A stretch of DNA of 64,000 bases from Enterococcaceae bacterium OF42-14pH9A (GCA_027692465.1 JAQEYU010000001.1:434001-498000), one strand, 5' to 3'. Positions 46,267-55,466 are shown, numbered from the stretch's first letter. Translations and numbers: made by a program. The notes: generated from the sequence alone by a model not told the origin.

Positions 46267-46920
46267 TCAGGTGTAAAATAAGATCGAGAAATACATCAGA
46301 CCGGCTCCCAACATGACAAACAAATGCCAAATCACATGGTTGAAAGGAATTTTTTTGAAACTGTATACAAATGCGCCGACCGTATAAGAGATACCACCGG
46401 CAACCAAAAGCCAAAAACCCACTGTTCCCAACGAATGATAAAGGCTTGGCCCGGCGATCAGACATAACCAGCCCATCACAATGTAGATGGCCGTGGAGAT
46501 CTTTGAGACCGTTTCTTTCTTGTGAAGAGTCAATGATTTATAGACGATGCCGCCAACTGCCATGGCCCAGATGGCCCCGAACAAGGCCCAGCCCAGCCAG
46601 CCTTTGACACTTAACAGACAATAGGGCGTATAGCTTCCGGCAATCAGCAAAAAAATGGAATCGTGATCGAATACTTGAAAGACTGTTTTAGCTTTTGTGA
46701 AAATCAGACTGTGGAACAAGGTAGAAAACAAGAACAGCAGAATCATCATGGAGCCGTATACGGCATATGAGACAACGTGGATGGGTGAACCGAGGCGGGC
46801 GCCCTTGACCAGCAAAATGACTAGTCCGGCAATGCTCAAGCCGCAGCCGATGCCATGTGTGACCGCGTTCAACACCTCATTGACGATCAGATAGTTACGG
46901 GAGTTTCGGGTATTTTGCAT
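46267..46920 (-). CDS. Hemolysin III / PAQR family membrane protein
   Basis: A 217-residue protein with seven hydrophobic spans; ATG 46920 follows AAGGAGG. Family marks: NEVLNAVTHGIGCGLSIAGLVIL near the N-terminus, SLFHSLIFTKAKTVFQVFDHDSIFLLIAGSYTPYCL, and FNHVIWHLFVMLGAGLMYFSI, with the conserved His and Asp that bind metal. Despite the name, members (TrhA/YqfA) seem to act in membrane energetics and lipid balance; lysis has been claimed only for a few. Single-gene unit on the reverse strand. Confidence 0.9.
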   Translation of the reverse strand: MQNTRNSRNYLIVNEVLNAVTHGIGCGLSIAGLVILLVKGARLGSPIHVVSYAVYGSMMILLFLFSTLFHSLIFTKAKTVFQVFDHDSIFLLIAGSYTPYCLLSVKGWLGWALFGAIWAMAVGGIVYKSLTLHKKETVSKISTAIYIVMGWLCLIAGPSLYHSLGTVGFWLLVAGGISYTVGAFVYSFKKIPFNHVIWHLFVMLGAGLMYFSILFYT

Positions 46921-47044
46921 GAAAGCGACCTCCTTGGATTAAAGTTGATGAAAAAACGATTTCTCTCTGTTATACTTGAGATAATCGAATGTTATCTGTA
47001 TTCTAACATGAAATCCCAACGTTTTTAAAGGAAGAGTGAATTAA

Positions 47045-47887
47045 ATGACAACTATCAAGATCGTGACGGACTCTTCATGCACGATGGAACCAGCAGTCCG
47101 TGATCGTTTGAATATCCATGTGGTCCCGCTGTCGGTGATGATCGACGGAGTTTTGTACCGGGATGATGATACGCTGACCGGGGAGAAGTTCATGTCGATG
47201 ATGGCCAGCGCCAAAGAACTTCCCAAAACCAGCCAGCCCCCTATTGGTGAATTTGTAGAATTATACGATAAATTAGGTGAAGATGGCAGCCGAGTGCTCT
47301 CGATTCATATGACACACGGACTTAGCGGAACAGTAGAGGCTGCCCGTCAAGCCAGCAATTTGAGTAAAACCGATGTAACGATCATTGACAGTGATACTAC
47401 GGATCAGGGCCTTTCTTTTCAGGTGATCCGGGCGGCCGAGATGGCAGCAGCCGGTGAGGACTATGATACGGTGATCGCCAAAGTTCATGAGATTCGCGAC
47501 AACACCAAACTCTATATTGGCCTTTCCACATTGGACAATCTGGTCAAAGGTGGTCGTATCAGCCGGGCTACCGGCATTCTATCCAGCCTTCTCAATATGA
47601 AGATCGTGATGGATTTTGACCACTCCGAGTTGATTCCAGTGGTCAAAGGTCGGGGTGGCAAGACCTTTACAAAATGGTTCGACAGTTTCAAAGAGGAGCT
47701 GAAAAAACTTCCAAATGTCAAACAGATCGGGATCTCCCATGCAGAAGGAGCAGAGCTGGCAGAGGAGTTTAAAAAACAACTGCAGGTTTTGTATCCGCAA
47801 ATGCACATTCCTGTTTTGCATACGACACCGATTATTGCAACGCATACCGGTAAAGGTGCGTTTGCTGTTACCTACTATACCGAGTAA
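47045..47887 (+). CDS. DegV family fatty-acid-binding protein
   Basis: A 280-residue two-domain protein. IVTDSSCTMEP at the N-terminus, THGLSGTVEAARQAS, DSDTTDQGLSFQVI and LSTLDNLVKGGRIS are family marks. DegV/FakB proteins hold a fatty acid for phosphorylation by the FakA kinase, feeding outside fatty acids into phospholipids; no fakA is nearby. ATG 47045 follows AAAGGAAG. Own terminator. Confidence 0.92.
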   Translation: MTTIKIVTDSSCTMEPAVRDRLNIHVVPLSVMIDGVLYRDDDTLTGEKFMSMMASAKELPKTSQPPIGEFVELYDKLGEDGSRVLSIHMTHGLSGTVEAARQASNLSKTDVTIIDSDTTDQGLSFQVIRAAEMAAAGEDYDTVIAKVHEIRDNTKLYIGLSTLDNLVKGGRISRATGILSSLLNMKIVMDFDHSELIPVVKGRGGKTFTKWFDSFKEELKKLPNVKQIGISHAEGAELAEEFKKQLQVLYPQMHIPVLHTTPIIATHTGKGAFAVTYYTE

Positions 47888-47901
47888 AGTGTTTGTTCTT
47901 C

Positions 47902-47932
47902 AGACCAGTCCGTTGCGGGCTGGTCTTTTTGA
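47902..47932 (+). terminator. Terminator after the degV-like gene
   Basis: AGACCAGTCC and GGGCTGGTCT (one G-T pair) form the stem around a short loop, followed by TTTT. Confidence 0.85.
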
Positions 47933-48108
47933 GGCGTTTCGCGCGTCTCCAACGGTCGGATCCGGTCAAAATGAGAAGAGTATCCGTGCTTTCGGTAATC
48001 TGTAATTTTTTTCAGAGATGCAGTGAAAAGTTTTCGTACCAGGCCGGATTCTGTTAAAATAATGTCTGTAACATACTTTAAGTAAGTGCTTAATAAGGAG
48101 GTGCGCCG

Positions 48109-49038
48109 TTGTTGTCAAAATTAAAAGGCAAGCGTCTTTTTCGAGGAATTATTCAGGGGCTGCTGCTGGTGATTGGTATCATGGCAGTCTATATCGGTTT
48201 GGATCATGTCTTCCCGCCGGCGGAGCCGATTTTGAAGCCGGTAGCAGTCGATGCCGGTACAAGTGGTCTGAAAGAGCAGATCCGTTATGTTGCTGTGGGC
48301 GATTCCTTGACTGAAGGTGTCGGTGATCAGACCAAACGGGGCGGCTTTGTCCCAATCGTTGCTGAAGATCTGCAGTCTCGCTACAAACTGACCGGTGTCG
48401 AAGTGGAGAACTATGGTATCTCCGGGGAACGCAGTGACCAGATCTTAAAGCGTCTCAAGCAGGATAAAAAGCTGCGGGACCATTTGAAAACAGCAGATTT
48501 TGTGACAGTAACTGTTGGTGGCAACGATTTGATGAAAGTCATTCAAAACAGCTTTTTTACACTGACTATGAAGAAATTCGATAAACCACGAGAAAAGTAT
48601 CAGGAGCGGGTGACTGAGATCATTGAGGAAATTCGGGCTTTGAATGACGGTGTTCCCGTTTATGTGCTGGGAATCTATAATCCTTTTTATTTGAATTTTC
48701 CTGAAATCACCGACATGCAAAAAGTGGTAGATGATTGGAATGCTGCGACTGAAAGTGCGACCGCCCAGTTTTCCAAGTCCCACTTCATCCCCATCAATGA
48801 CCTTTTATACCAGGGGTTGGACCAGGAAGTCGGGGTTGCTTCAGAGTCATCTGATTCAGCGAATGCCAATACCGGCACTGCTGCCTCTGCTGAAAACGAT
48901 CTCGACCGTGTGGACAACAATGTTTTGTATGAGGATGACAAATTTCATCCGAATAATATCGGCTACCAGTTGATGGCCAATGCTGTGCGGGACCAGTTGA
49001 TCAAAAGCCAGGATGAATGGCTGAAAACAGAGGAATGA
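48109..49038 (+). CDS. SGNH/GDSL hydrolase, YpmR-like
   Basis: A 309-residue membrane-anchored esterase-type enzyme. Start TTG 48109 follows AAGGAGGTG; the next codon is also TTG, three bases on, and gives better spacing. One helix (about 14-34) precedes the domain. The four SGNH blocks are visible: VGDSLTEGVGD, GISGERSDQI, VTVGGNDLMK and DKFHPNNIGY. It is exported and faces the wall. It is followed by a YpmS-like gene, as in Bacillus. Substrate unknown (lipid or wall acyl groups). Confidence 0.9.
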   Translation: MLSKLKGKRLFRGIIQGLLLVIGIMAVYIGLDHVFPPAEPILKPVAVDAGTSGLKEQIRYVAVGDSLTEGVGDQTKRGGFVPIVAEDLQSRYKLTGVEVENYGISGERSDQILKRLKQDKKLRDHLKTADFVTVTVGGNDLMKVIQNSFFTLTMKKFDKPREKYQERVTEIIEEIRALNDGVPVYVLGIYNPFYLNFPEITDMQKVVDDWNAATESATAQFSKSHFIPINDLLYQGLDQEVGVASESSDSANANTGTAASAENDLDRVDNNVLYEDDKFHPNNIGYQLMANAVRDQLIKSQDEWLKTEE

Positions 49039-49043
49039 TGAGA

Positions 49044-49730
49044 ATGACAGACGACAAAACAAACAAAGAAAATCGCAGCGGCAAACCGCTTTTCAATAAA
49101 GGCGGCAGCCAGAATCCGTGGAAGTGGGCATTTTTGACCCTGGTGGTCCTGCTGTTGGGAAGCGGCATCTTTTTAGGAACACGAATTTTTGCTATTCGCG
49201 AACCCCACTATCAGAATGCGGCCGAAACTACCAGGCAAGGGGATCCGATCCTTACGATCAACAGCAACAAAAAGCAAGTCAACCAGATCATCGACTTTTA
49301 TTTGGAGGAATACCTTAAAGACTCCGAGGTCAAATACAGCTTCGCTTTAGAAAATGAAGCGATGCTCAGCGGCGAATTCAAAGTATTGAATTTTCCGGTG
49401 ACTGTCTATCTTTATTTTGATCCCTATGTGATGGAAAACGGCAACGTCCAACTGCGGGCCACCAATCTTTCCATCGGAACTTTGAATCTGCCTCTCAAAG
49501 AAGTGATGAAGATGGTGAAACGCAGCTTCAAATTCCCCGAGTGGATCGAAGTTGACCCCGAGGATAAAAGTATTCTGATCCGCCTTGACCAATTTCAAAT
49601 GCAGAACGGGCTCTTTATCAAAGCCAATCGTATCAATTTATTGGACGATGAGATCCAGTTCGGTTTATACTTGCCCAAAGATAACACGGGCAACGATCAA
49701 AACGGGTCATCATCTGAGACAGAGAAGTGA
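49044..49730 (+). CDS. YpmS-like (DUF2140) membrane-anchored protein
   Basis: A 228-residue protein. ATG 49044 is 9 bases after AGAGGA; ATGs at 49035 and 49038 overlap the previous stop and are too close to the site. One helix (about 30-52, WAFLTLVVLLLGSGIFLGTRIF), then an outside domain with NKKQVNQIIDFYLEEYLKDSEVKYSFALENEAMLSGEFKVLNFPVTVYLYFDP. The family has no established function and travels with YpmR. Six bases separate the genes, so they are co-expressed. Confidence 0.88.
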   Translation: MTDDKTNKENRSGKPLFNKGGSQNPWKWAFLTLVVLLLGSGIFLGTRIFAIREPHYQNAAETTRQGDPILTINSNKKQVNQIIDFYLEEYLKDSEVKYSFALENEAMLSGEFKVLNFPVTVYLYFDPYVMENGNVQLRATNLSIGTLNLPLKEVMKMVKRSFKFPEWIEVDPEDKSILIRLDQFQMQNGLFIKANRINLLDDEIQFGLYLPKDNTGNDQNGSSSETEK

Positions 49731-49808
49731 GGTTGTGTCCACAGGGTTCATACCTGGGAGACCCGGAAGCCTTGGAACAATAAAAAGATTATTCAGGAGT
49801 GATGACAG

Positions 49809-50324
49809 ATGGAACGAGCAATATTTGCAGGCGGGTGCTTCTGGTGTATGGTACAGCCTTTTGACGAACAGCCGGGAGTGTACTCGGTGCTGTCAGGGTA
49901 TACCGGCGGCCATACCGAGAATCCGACGTATGAAGAAGTATGCAGTCATACTACCGGTCATACCGAAGCTGTGGAGATCATTTTTGATCCGGCGATTCTG
50001 CCTTATGAAAAGCTGCTGGCGATTTACTGGCAGCAGACAGACCCAACAGATGCGTTCGGTCAATTTCAGGATCGGGGCGACAATTATCGTCCGGTGATTT
50101 ACTATTTTGATGAAACACAGCGGGAAGCGGCAGAGAAAAGCCGGGAACAGTTGCAGGATAGCGGTCGATTTGACCATCCGATCGTGACGACCATCGAGCC
50201 GGCACAGACCTTTTATCCGGCAGAAGAATACCATCAGGCTTATTATCGCAAAAATCCCGGTAATTTTGCCCGCAATCATGCCAGACGTGAAGCATTTATC
50301 AATATGCATTGGGGGAATCATTGA
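49809..50324 (+). CDS. msrA: Peptide methionine sulfoxide reductase MsrA
   Basis: A 171-residue repair enzyme for methionine-S-sulfoxide. The catalytic Cys10 is in AGGCFWCM, close to the N-terminus; a second Cys13 is adjacent. [28 protein letters not shown] and [12 protein letters not shown] are standard. ATG 49809 follows CAGGAG. The yozE-like gene overlaps its stop by one base. Confidence 0.96.
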   Translation: MERAIFAGGCFWCMVQPFDEQPGVYSVLSGYTGGHTENPTYEEVCSHTTGHTEAVEIIFDPAILPYEKLLAIYWQQTDPTDAFGQFQDRGDNYRPVIYYFDETQREAAEKSREQLQDSGRFDHPIVTTIEPAQTFYPAEEYHQAYYRKNPGNFARNHARREAFINMHWGNH

Positions 50325-50545
50325 TGCGGCGTAGTTTTTACCATTATCTGATGGCTGTTAAAGGTCCCAGCCATTTGGATGAAGAACAGATTTTCGCGAC
50401 CCATGTCAGTCACGATATCCAGTTTCCCAAGCACAGCGAGGACTATCATGAAATCTCTTCTTATTTGGAAATGAACACCGATTACCTGCCTTCGATGGAT
50501 ATTTTTGACCGGATGTGGGACAAATATTTAGAAAACAACAAATGA
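50324..50545 (+). CDS. YozE family (UPF0346) protein
   Basis: A 73-residue helical protein with a SAM-like fold: [68 protein letters not shown]. The ATG shares its A with the msrA stop (TGATG), so translation is coupled. The function is unknown. A terminator follows about 90 bases later. Confidence 0.92.
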   Translation: MRRSFYHYLMAVKGPSHLDEEQIFATHVSHDIQFPKHSEDYHEISSYLEMNTDYLPSMDIFDRMWDKYLENNK

Positions 50546-50637
50546 TTGGCAACGGTTATGCTTGAAAATCGGGGACTGACCGGTTTTTAGAAGGACTGTT
50601 GGCATTGTAAAGTGAAGAACAGCTTTTAGGAAGCTTT

Positions 50638-50665
50638 GGGGAAGATTGAACCTTCCCCTTTTTTT
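50638..50665 (+). terminator. Terminator before ctpA
   Basis: GGGGAAG and CTTCCCC around a seven-base loop, followed by seven T. It ends the unit running from the YpmR-like gene to the yozE-like gene. Confidence 0.85.
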
Positions 50666-50706
50666 GATTCCATGGTACTATTTTTCAGAGGCAAGGAGGT
50701 CTTTGA

Positions 50707-52155
50707 ATGAAGAAAAAAATCAGCCTGCCGGTCTATGTCGGGACAATCATTGGTGCGGCAGTATTATTTGGCGGTGGCGGTTTTCTGCTGGCCAAAGAGG
50801 GACCAGATGTTTTCGTGGATTTCGGAGACAGACAATCGGCCATTACCACCAAAGAAAACGATTTGGATCAGGTCTATCGTTTGTACAATACTATCAGTGA
50901 GAATTACTACCAGCAGGTGGATAAAGATAAATTGATTGAAGGGGCTCTGAAAGGAATGACCGAAGCGCTGGAGGACCCGTATTCGGCTTATTTGGACAAA
51001 GCGGGTGCTGATGCACTGAGCCAGTCTTTGTCAGATTCTTTTGAAGGAATCGGTGCGACTCTGAGTATTTCCGAAGACCAACCTGTGATTGCGCAGACTC
51101 CCATTAAAGGAACGCCGGCACAAAAAGCGGGTCTCAAAGCCGAAGACATCATCAGTAAAGTAGACGGTACGGATACCAAAGGACTGCCCCTTGACCAAGT
51201 GGTGGCAAAAATTCGCGGCCAAAAGGGAACGAAGGTCGACTTGACGATCCAGCGGGGGAAAGACCGTTTTGAGGTGGCAGTTACTCGAGACACGATTCCG
51301 ATTGAAACAGTTCACGGCGAATTGGATAAAAAGGAACCCACAATCGGCTATATTCAGATCACCACATTTGGTGAAGGGACCGCAAAAGAACTGCAGCGAA
51401 CCATTGAAAACTTGCGGGAAGAAGGCGCGAAAGCTTTTATTTTAGATGTGCGTCAAAATCCCGGCGGTCTGCTGGATAAGGTTCAGGAGATGGCCAGCAT
51501 GTTTCTGGAGGATGGCCAGACGATCGTTCAATTTGAAGACGGCCAGAAGCATAAGAGTAAAACAATTGCCGGAGAGTCTTTGGACGGAGGCTTCAAAGTT
51601 CGGGAACCGGCAGTGGTTTTGGTCGACGGCAATTCTGCCTCTGCCGCTGAGATCTTTGCTGCTGCATTGAAGGAATCTGCTGATGTGCCGGTAATCGGTA
51701 CGACAACTTTTGGCAAAGGAACTATGCAACAGGTAGCTGAGCTGGATTCTAAAAGCGAGCTGAAGCTGACTGTCGGTAAATGGTTGACGCCAAAGGGTGA
51801 GTGGCTCAATGAAAAAGGCCTGACACCCACCATTAAAGCGGACTATCCTGATTATGCCTATCTGCCGCCTTTGTCCCGCAGTGAAGAGTACGAAAAAGGC
51901 GACAGTGGTAAACAGATTGATTATTTGAATCAATTTTTGAAAGCAATCGGTCAGCAAACCAAGGGAGAGTCTTTTGATGAGGCAACAGTGAAAGCTGTTA
52001 AAGCGATCCAAAAAGAAAACAAACTCAAAGAAACCGGGAAAGTTGACGGAAAAACCGCAGATGCCATAGAAGCAGCCGTGACTAAAACGTTGATGGGACA
52101 AGATTTTGCCTACCAAAAAGGTATCGACGAGCTCCTGAAAACATTGGAAAATTAG
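50707..52155 (+). CDS. ctpA: S41 carboxy-terminal processing protease
   Basis: A 482-residue membrane-anchored serine protease. Helix about 8-28 anchors it. PDZ domain about 105-185 (IGATLSISEDQPVIAQTPIKGTPAQKAGLKAEDIISKVDG). Catalytic core: VDGNSASAAEIFAAALKE (Ser) and TTFGKGTMQQ (Lys and Gln four apart, the Ser/Lys/Gln triad). Residues about 400-470 resemble a peptidoglycan-binding domain (DSGKQIDYLNQFLKAIG...VKAIQKENKL). ATG 50707 follows AAGGAGG. It likely trims exported wall proteins or hydrolases. Confidence 0.94.
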   Translation: MKKKISLPVYVGTIIGAAVLFGGGGFLLAKEGPDVFVDFGDRQSAITTKENDLDQVYRLYNTISENYYQQVDKDKLIEGALKGMTEALEDPYSAYLDKAGADALSQSLSDSFEGIGATLSISEDQPVIAQTPIKGTPAQKAGLKAEDIISKVDGTDTKGLPLDQVVAKIRGQKGTKVDLTIQRGKDRFEVAVTRDTIPIETVHGELDKKEPTIGYIQITTFGEGTAKELQRTIENLREEGAKAFILDVRQNPGGLLDKVQEMASMFLEDGQTIVQFEDGQKHKSKTIAGESLDGGFKVREPAVVLVDGNSASAAEIFAAALKESADVPVIGTTTFGKGTMQQVAELDSKSELKLTVGKWLTPKGEWLNEKGLTPTIKADYPDYAYLPPLSRSEEYEKGDSGKQIDYLNQFLKAIGQQTKGESFDEATVKAVKAIQKENKLKETGKVDGKTADAIEAAVTKTLMGQDFAYQKGIDELLKTLEN

Positions 52156-52350
52156 CTGATAACAGGACCTTTTAATTTGTGAAACAGACCCAGAGAAGCG
52201 TCCCAACAGTTGTCCGTAAACGGCGCCCTGAATGCAGATCCTACCTCTCGCAAACAGCCAGTCGGTGCTGTTTTGATTTGACGGCGCCGGATCGTCAAAG
52301 AGTCTTCTTGGGCGGTGTTTTCAAATAATCCTAGAAAAGGGAGCAGTAGC

Positions 52351-52896
52351 ATGAACAAAAAAGAAGTGATTGACTTGTTCTGGCTGACAATTAAATATTT
52401 GATTTTAGCAGTTGCTGCTGCTGTCGTGATCAGAGGCTTTCTGCTGATCCCGGTACCGGTAGTGGGCAACTCGATGGAAACGACGTTATCGCAAAATGAT
52501 ATGGTGTTGATGGAACGGATTACTGAAGTCAAGCGCTTTGATGTGGTGGTGTTCCGTCTTTCCAGCGGCACGACCTATATCAAACGGGTAATCGGCATGC
52601 CGGGAGATACCCTTCGTTATGAAGACGATCAATTGTATATTAATGACCAGCCGATTTCTGAGCCGTTTTTGAAAGAGACTGTGAAAAATGACAAGATGAA
52701 AAATCACTTTACGAATGATTTCTCTTTGGCAGATTTGACCGGTGAAGCAGCGCTGGGTCCTGACAGTTATTTTGTGATGGGTGACAATCGCCGCAATTCA
52801 AAAGATAGCCGTTCTTTTGGTGCCATCACTGCTGCAGACATCATCGGTAAGGCCCGACTGGTGTATTATCCTGTGAAGCACTGGCGTGTGATCTGA
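52351..52896 (+). CDS. lepB: Signal peptidase I
   Basis: A 181-residue type I signal peptidase that releases exported proteins. One helix (about 8-28), then VVGNSMETTLSQNDMVLMERI with the catalytic Ser, and SGTTYIKRVIGMPGD with the Lys. GDNRRNSKDSRSFGAI is box E. ATG 52351 follows AAAAGGGAG. It lies 195 bases after ctpA. Natural substrates include the muramidase and L,D-transpeptidase of this window. Confidence 0.95.
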   Translation: MNKKEVIDLFWLTIKYLILAVAAAVVIRGFLLIPVPVVGNSMETTLSQNDMVLMERITEVKRFDVVVFRLSSGTTYIKRVIGMPGDTLRYEDDQLYINDQPISEPFLKETVKNDKMKNHFTNDFSLADLTGEAALGPDSYFVMGDNRRNSKDSRSFGAITAADIIGKARLVYYPVKHWRVI

Positions 52897-52958
52897 CAGA
52901 TTTAAGAAATACTGAGTTTTTAGGTGTTTCGAGGAAATTTGCAACAAGTACGAATCGG

Positions 52959-52985
52959 GACCCTCTGCAACTAACAGGGTCTTTT
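52959..52985 (+). terminator. Terminator after lepB
   Basis: GACCCTCTG...CAGGGTC stem with a short loop, followed by five T, about 60 bases after the stop. Confidence 0.75.
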
Positions 52986-53035
52986 TGTCGTGGCCCAGAC
53001 CGTTATATTCGAAAACGCGAACTTGGGGAAGGATT

Positions 53036-53047
53036 CCCCCCCCCCCC
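53036..53047. repeat. Run of twelve C
   Basis: A homopolymer of 12 C follows GGATT, the same GGATTCCCCC context as in the right half of the 164-bp repeats, so it may be an expanded run in a decayed copy. It is not inside a gene. Confidence 0.8.
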
Positions 53048-53089
53048 GCTGATTGGCATGCCAGCTGGCTCTGAAGTTTTCGAGTAAAT

Positions 53090-53212
53090 TGATTTGATTT
53101 CTGCCTGGATAGAAAGCCAGCTGCTTGTGAAGCGCATGAGCAGAGTGCCATTCGTAGATTTCAGCAACTCCTCAGAAAAACGAGGTCATACCGATATTTT
53201 TGGACAGCCCGG
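53090..53212. repeat. Decayed copy of the 164-bp repeat next to copy D
   Basis: GAAGCGCATGAGCAGAGTGC, TAGATTTCAGCAACTCCTCA and TTTTTGGACAGCCC follow the right half of the element with many changes. The intact copy D starts a few bases later, so elements have entered this site more than once. Confidence 0.4.
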
Positions 53213-53215
53213 GAT

Positions 53216-53379
53216 TAGGGCGTGTCTGAAGACTCCAGTGGCAGATATTTTGGTCCTTTTCACCGCAATCTGCGTCGTAAATGCTTAGCTTTGCACCACA
53301 TAAGCTGCGCTTTACTCCTTGATTTCGGCAAAAAGTCCGCAAAACTCTGGATCCCCCCAGAGTTTTCAGACACGCCCTA
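53216..53379. repeat. MITE-like 164-bp repeat, copy D
   Basis: Left end TAGGGCGTGTCTGAAGACTC (one change) and right end GAGTTTTCAGACACGCCCTA. The interior matches copies A-C. It lies between lepB and rbgA and has no frame of its own. Confidence 0.85.
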
Positions 53380-53557
53380 AGCAAGATTTTATGTCTGCAT
53401 CATACTGATGAACATTCCAAAGCAGCTGAATTCATGGTAAAATGCGTAACATAACCGTTCACCTGATGAAAAGTTGCCGAGGAAAGGCAATGCCTCCTCC
53501 GGTCATTTCAAAAAAATTGTGTGTACCTTAGAAAAGCAAGTCGAAAGGAAATTACCC

Positions 53558-54427
53558 ATGAGTGTACCTATCCAATGGTTTCCCGGGCATATGGCCAAGG
53601 CCAAACGGGAAGTCAGCGATAAGTTGAAATTTGTCGACATCGTATTTGAATTGGTGGATGCCCGTCTGCCGTTGTCTTCCCGTAATCCGTTGCTGGATCA
53701 GATCCTCCAGCAAAAGCCCCGCCTGGTGATTTTGAACAAAGCCGATTTGGCGGATCCGCAACAGACGCGGTTATGGCAGAGCTATTTTGAAAAAGCCGGT
53801 TTTTCTGCCGTATCTGTCAGTGCCCATGATGCCAGTACCACCAAAAAAGTGATTACTGCAGCTAAAACAGCGTTGAAAGATAAGATTGCCCGAGATAAAG
53901 CGAGAGGCCTGAAGCCCCGCAGCATTCGTGCGATGGTTGTGGGAATCCCGAATGTCGGCAAGTCCACCTTGATGAATCGTTTGGTGGGCAAAAAAATTGC
54001 CCAGACCGGCAACAAGCCCGGCGTGACCAAAGGCCAGCAGTGGCTGCGTTCCGGCAGTGAGTTGGAACTTTTGGATACTCCGGGGATTCTGTGGCCGAAG
54101 TTTGAAGATCCACAGGTAGGGAAAAAGTTGGCCTTGACTGGTGCGATCAAAGATCAACTGCTTCATTTGGATGATATTGCGATCTATGGTCTAGCTTTTT
54201 TTGCCCACCATTACCCCGGCAGGATCGCCCAACGCTACAAGCTGACGGCTGAGCAGGAAGCCTTGCCGACTCCCGAGCTTTTGATGACTATCACGGAAAA
54301 GCGGGGCTACAAGGATGATTATGACCGAGGCAGCGAGTTGGTAGTCATTGAGATCCGTCAGAATAAGTTGGGAAGTTTTACTTTAGATCGTTATGAAGAA
54401 ATGGGAGCTGCTGAGGGTGAAGAATGA
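53558..54427 (+). CDS. rbgA: Ribosome biogenesis GTPase YlqF/RbgA
   Basis: A 289-residue GTPase needed for late 50S assembly. It is circularly permuted: G4 (LNKADL) comes first, then G1 (VGIPNVGKSTLMNRL), then G3 (LLDTPGILWP). The N-terminus QWFPGHMAKAKREVSDKLKFVDIVFELVDARLPLSSRNP is diagnostic. ATG 53558 follows GAAAGGAA; the longer frame from 53474 lacks support. rnhB overlaps its 3' end by 11 bases, the usual pairing in Firmicutes. Confidence 0.95.
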   Translation: MSVPIQWFPGHMAKAKREVSDKLKFVDIVFELVDARLPLSSRNPLLDQILQQKPRLVILNKADLADPQQTRLWQSYFEKAGFSAVSVSAHDASTTKKVITAAKTALKDKIARDKARGLKPRSIRAMVVGIPNVGKSTLMNRLVGKKIAQTGNKPGVTKGQQWLRSGSELELLDTPGILWPKFEDPQVGKKLALTGAIKDQLLHLDDIAIYGLAFFAHHYPGRIAQRYKLTAEQEALPTPELLMTITEKRGYKDDYDRGSELVVIEIRQNKLGSFTLDRYEEMGAAEGEE

Positions 54428-55187
54428 ATCGATTACTGCCATCCGTCAAAAACTGGCGCTATGTCAAACACTGGATGATCCTTATATTCTGGCGCTGCGA
54501 CAAGATGAAAGAGCCGGTGTCGCCAAGCTGCTGGAGCAGTTTGACAGGCGGATGGCAAAAACTCGCGAACTTGTCCGCAAATATCACGAGATGATGCAGT
54601 TTGAAAAGCCGCTTTTAGAGCAGGGTCACCGTTTCATTGCCGGGATTGATGAAGTCGGTCGCGGGCCATTGGCAGGGCCTGTCGTATCGTGTGCGGTGAT
54701 TTTGTCCCCGTCGAATCCAATCTACGGTCTGGATGATTCGAAAAAGCTGTCTGCCAAAAAAAGAAGTGCACTTTTTAAAGAAATCCAAGAGAAAGCCGTG
54801 GCAATCGGAATCGGCGTGGTGGGGCATGAGGAGATCGATCGGGTGAACATTTACCAAGCAAGTCGCCAGGCGATGCTTTTAGCAGTTGAGGATTTGGCCG
54901 TTCCGCCGACCCATCTGCTTTTAGATGCGATGACTATCGCTTCACCTCTGCCGCAGGAAAAAATCATCAAAGGCGACGCCCGTTCCGTTTCCATCGCTGC
55001 AGCCAGTATCGTGGCCAAAGAACTCAGAGATGATCTGATGCGGGAATACCACAGCGTCTTTCCCCATTACGGCTTTGATAAAAACGCCGGTTACGGGACG
55101 AAAGAACATTTGGAGGGCTTGGCAGCTTATGGCCCTTGCGAGATCCATCGCCGGACCTTCAAGCCGGTTTCGAACTATTTCCAATGA
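54417..55187 (+). CDS. rnhB: Ribonuclease HII
   Basis: A 256-residue enzyme removing RNA from RNA-DNA hybrids. GTG 54417 is 9 bases after GGGAG, inside rbgA; it gives the usual length. An N-terminal extension (about 1-70) is the Firmicutes type, then the catalytic domain with FIAGIDEVGRGPLAGPVVSCAVIL (Asp-Glu), LLLDAMTI (Asp) and GDARSVSIAAASIVAKE. The overlap with rbgA suggests coupled translation. Confidence 0.94.
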   Translation: MKNESITAIRQKLALCQTLDDPYILALRQDERAGVAKLLEQFDRRMAKTRELVRKYHEMMQFEKPLLEQGHRFIAGIDEVGRGPLAGPVVSCAVILSPSNPIYGLDDSKKLSAKKRSALFKEIQEKAVAIGIGVVGHEEIDRVNIYQASRQAMLLAVEDLAVPPTHLLLDAMTIASPLPQEKIIKGDARSVSIAAASIVAKELRDDLMREYHSVFPHYGFDKNAGYGTKEHLEGLAAYGPCEIHRRTFKPVSNYFQ

Positions 55188-55202
55188 GAGCAAGTGATTG
55201 TG

Positions 55203-55343
55203 ATGGAAGAATTCTATAAGCGGCTGTGGTTTTCGCAAACGATGCTCTATGGGGATATGGGACAGCTGCTGGGAGTCTGTCGCCGGTTTACTTTTTTGTT
55301 GAAAGATGTGCAAGAGCTTCGTGCCTCTTCAAAAAGTTTTTAA
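55203..55343 (+). CDS. Possible 46-residue small protein
   Basis: A short frame, MEEFYKRLWFSQTMLYGDMGQLLGVCRRF..., from ATG 55203 to TAA 55343, 15 bases after rnhB and in the same direction. There is only a weak GAGAG ribosome site. No family is recognised. It may be a real small protein or the remains of a gene. Confidence 0.3.
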   Translation: MEEFYKRLWFSQTMLYGDMGQLLGVCRRFTFLLKDVQELRASSKSF

Positions 55344-55466
55344 AAAGACTCGGTATGTTGCGTCATCAGAGAAACGGCTGACTAAAAAACGAATTTGTGT
55401 TAGACGAGGCGAAAGGACCTTCTTTTCGGGTATCTTCTTTTAGATATTCGCAAAGGAGGTTTTTTT

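Noticed and set aside
51442..52206. Reverse-strand frame (254 codons) across ctpA
   Set aside because: Antisense shadow, Phe- and Cys-rich without domain features, no ribosome site.
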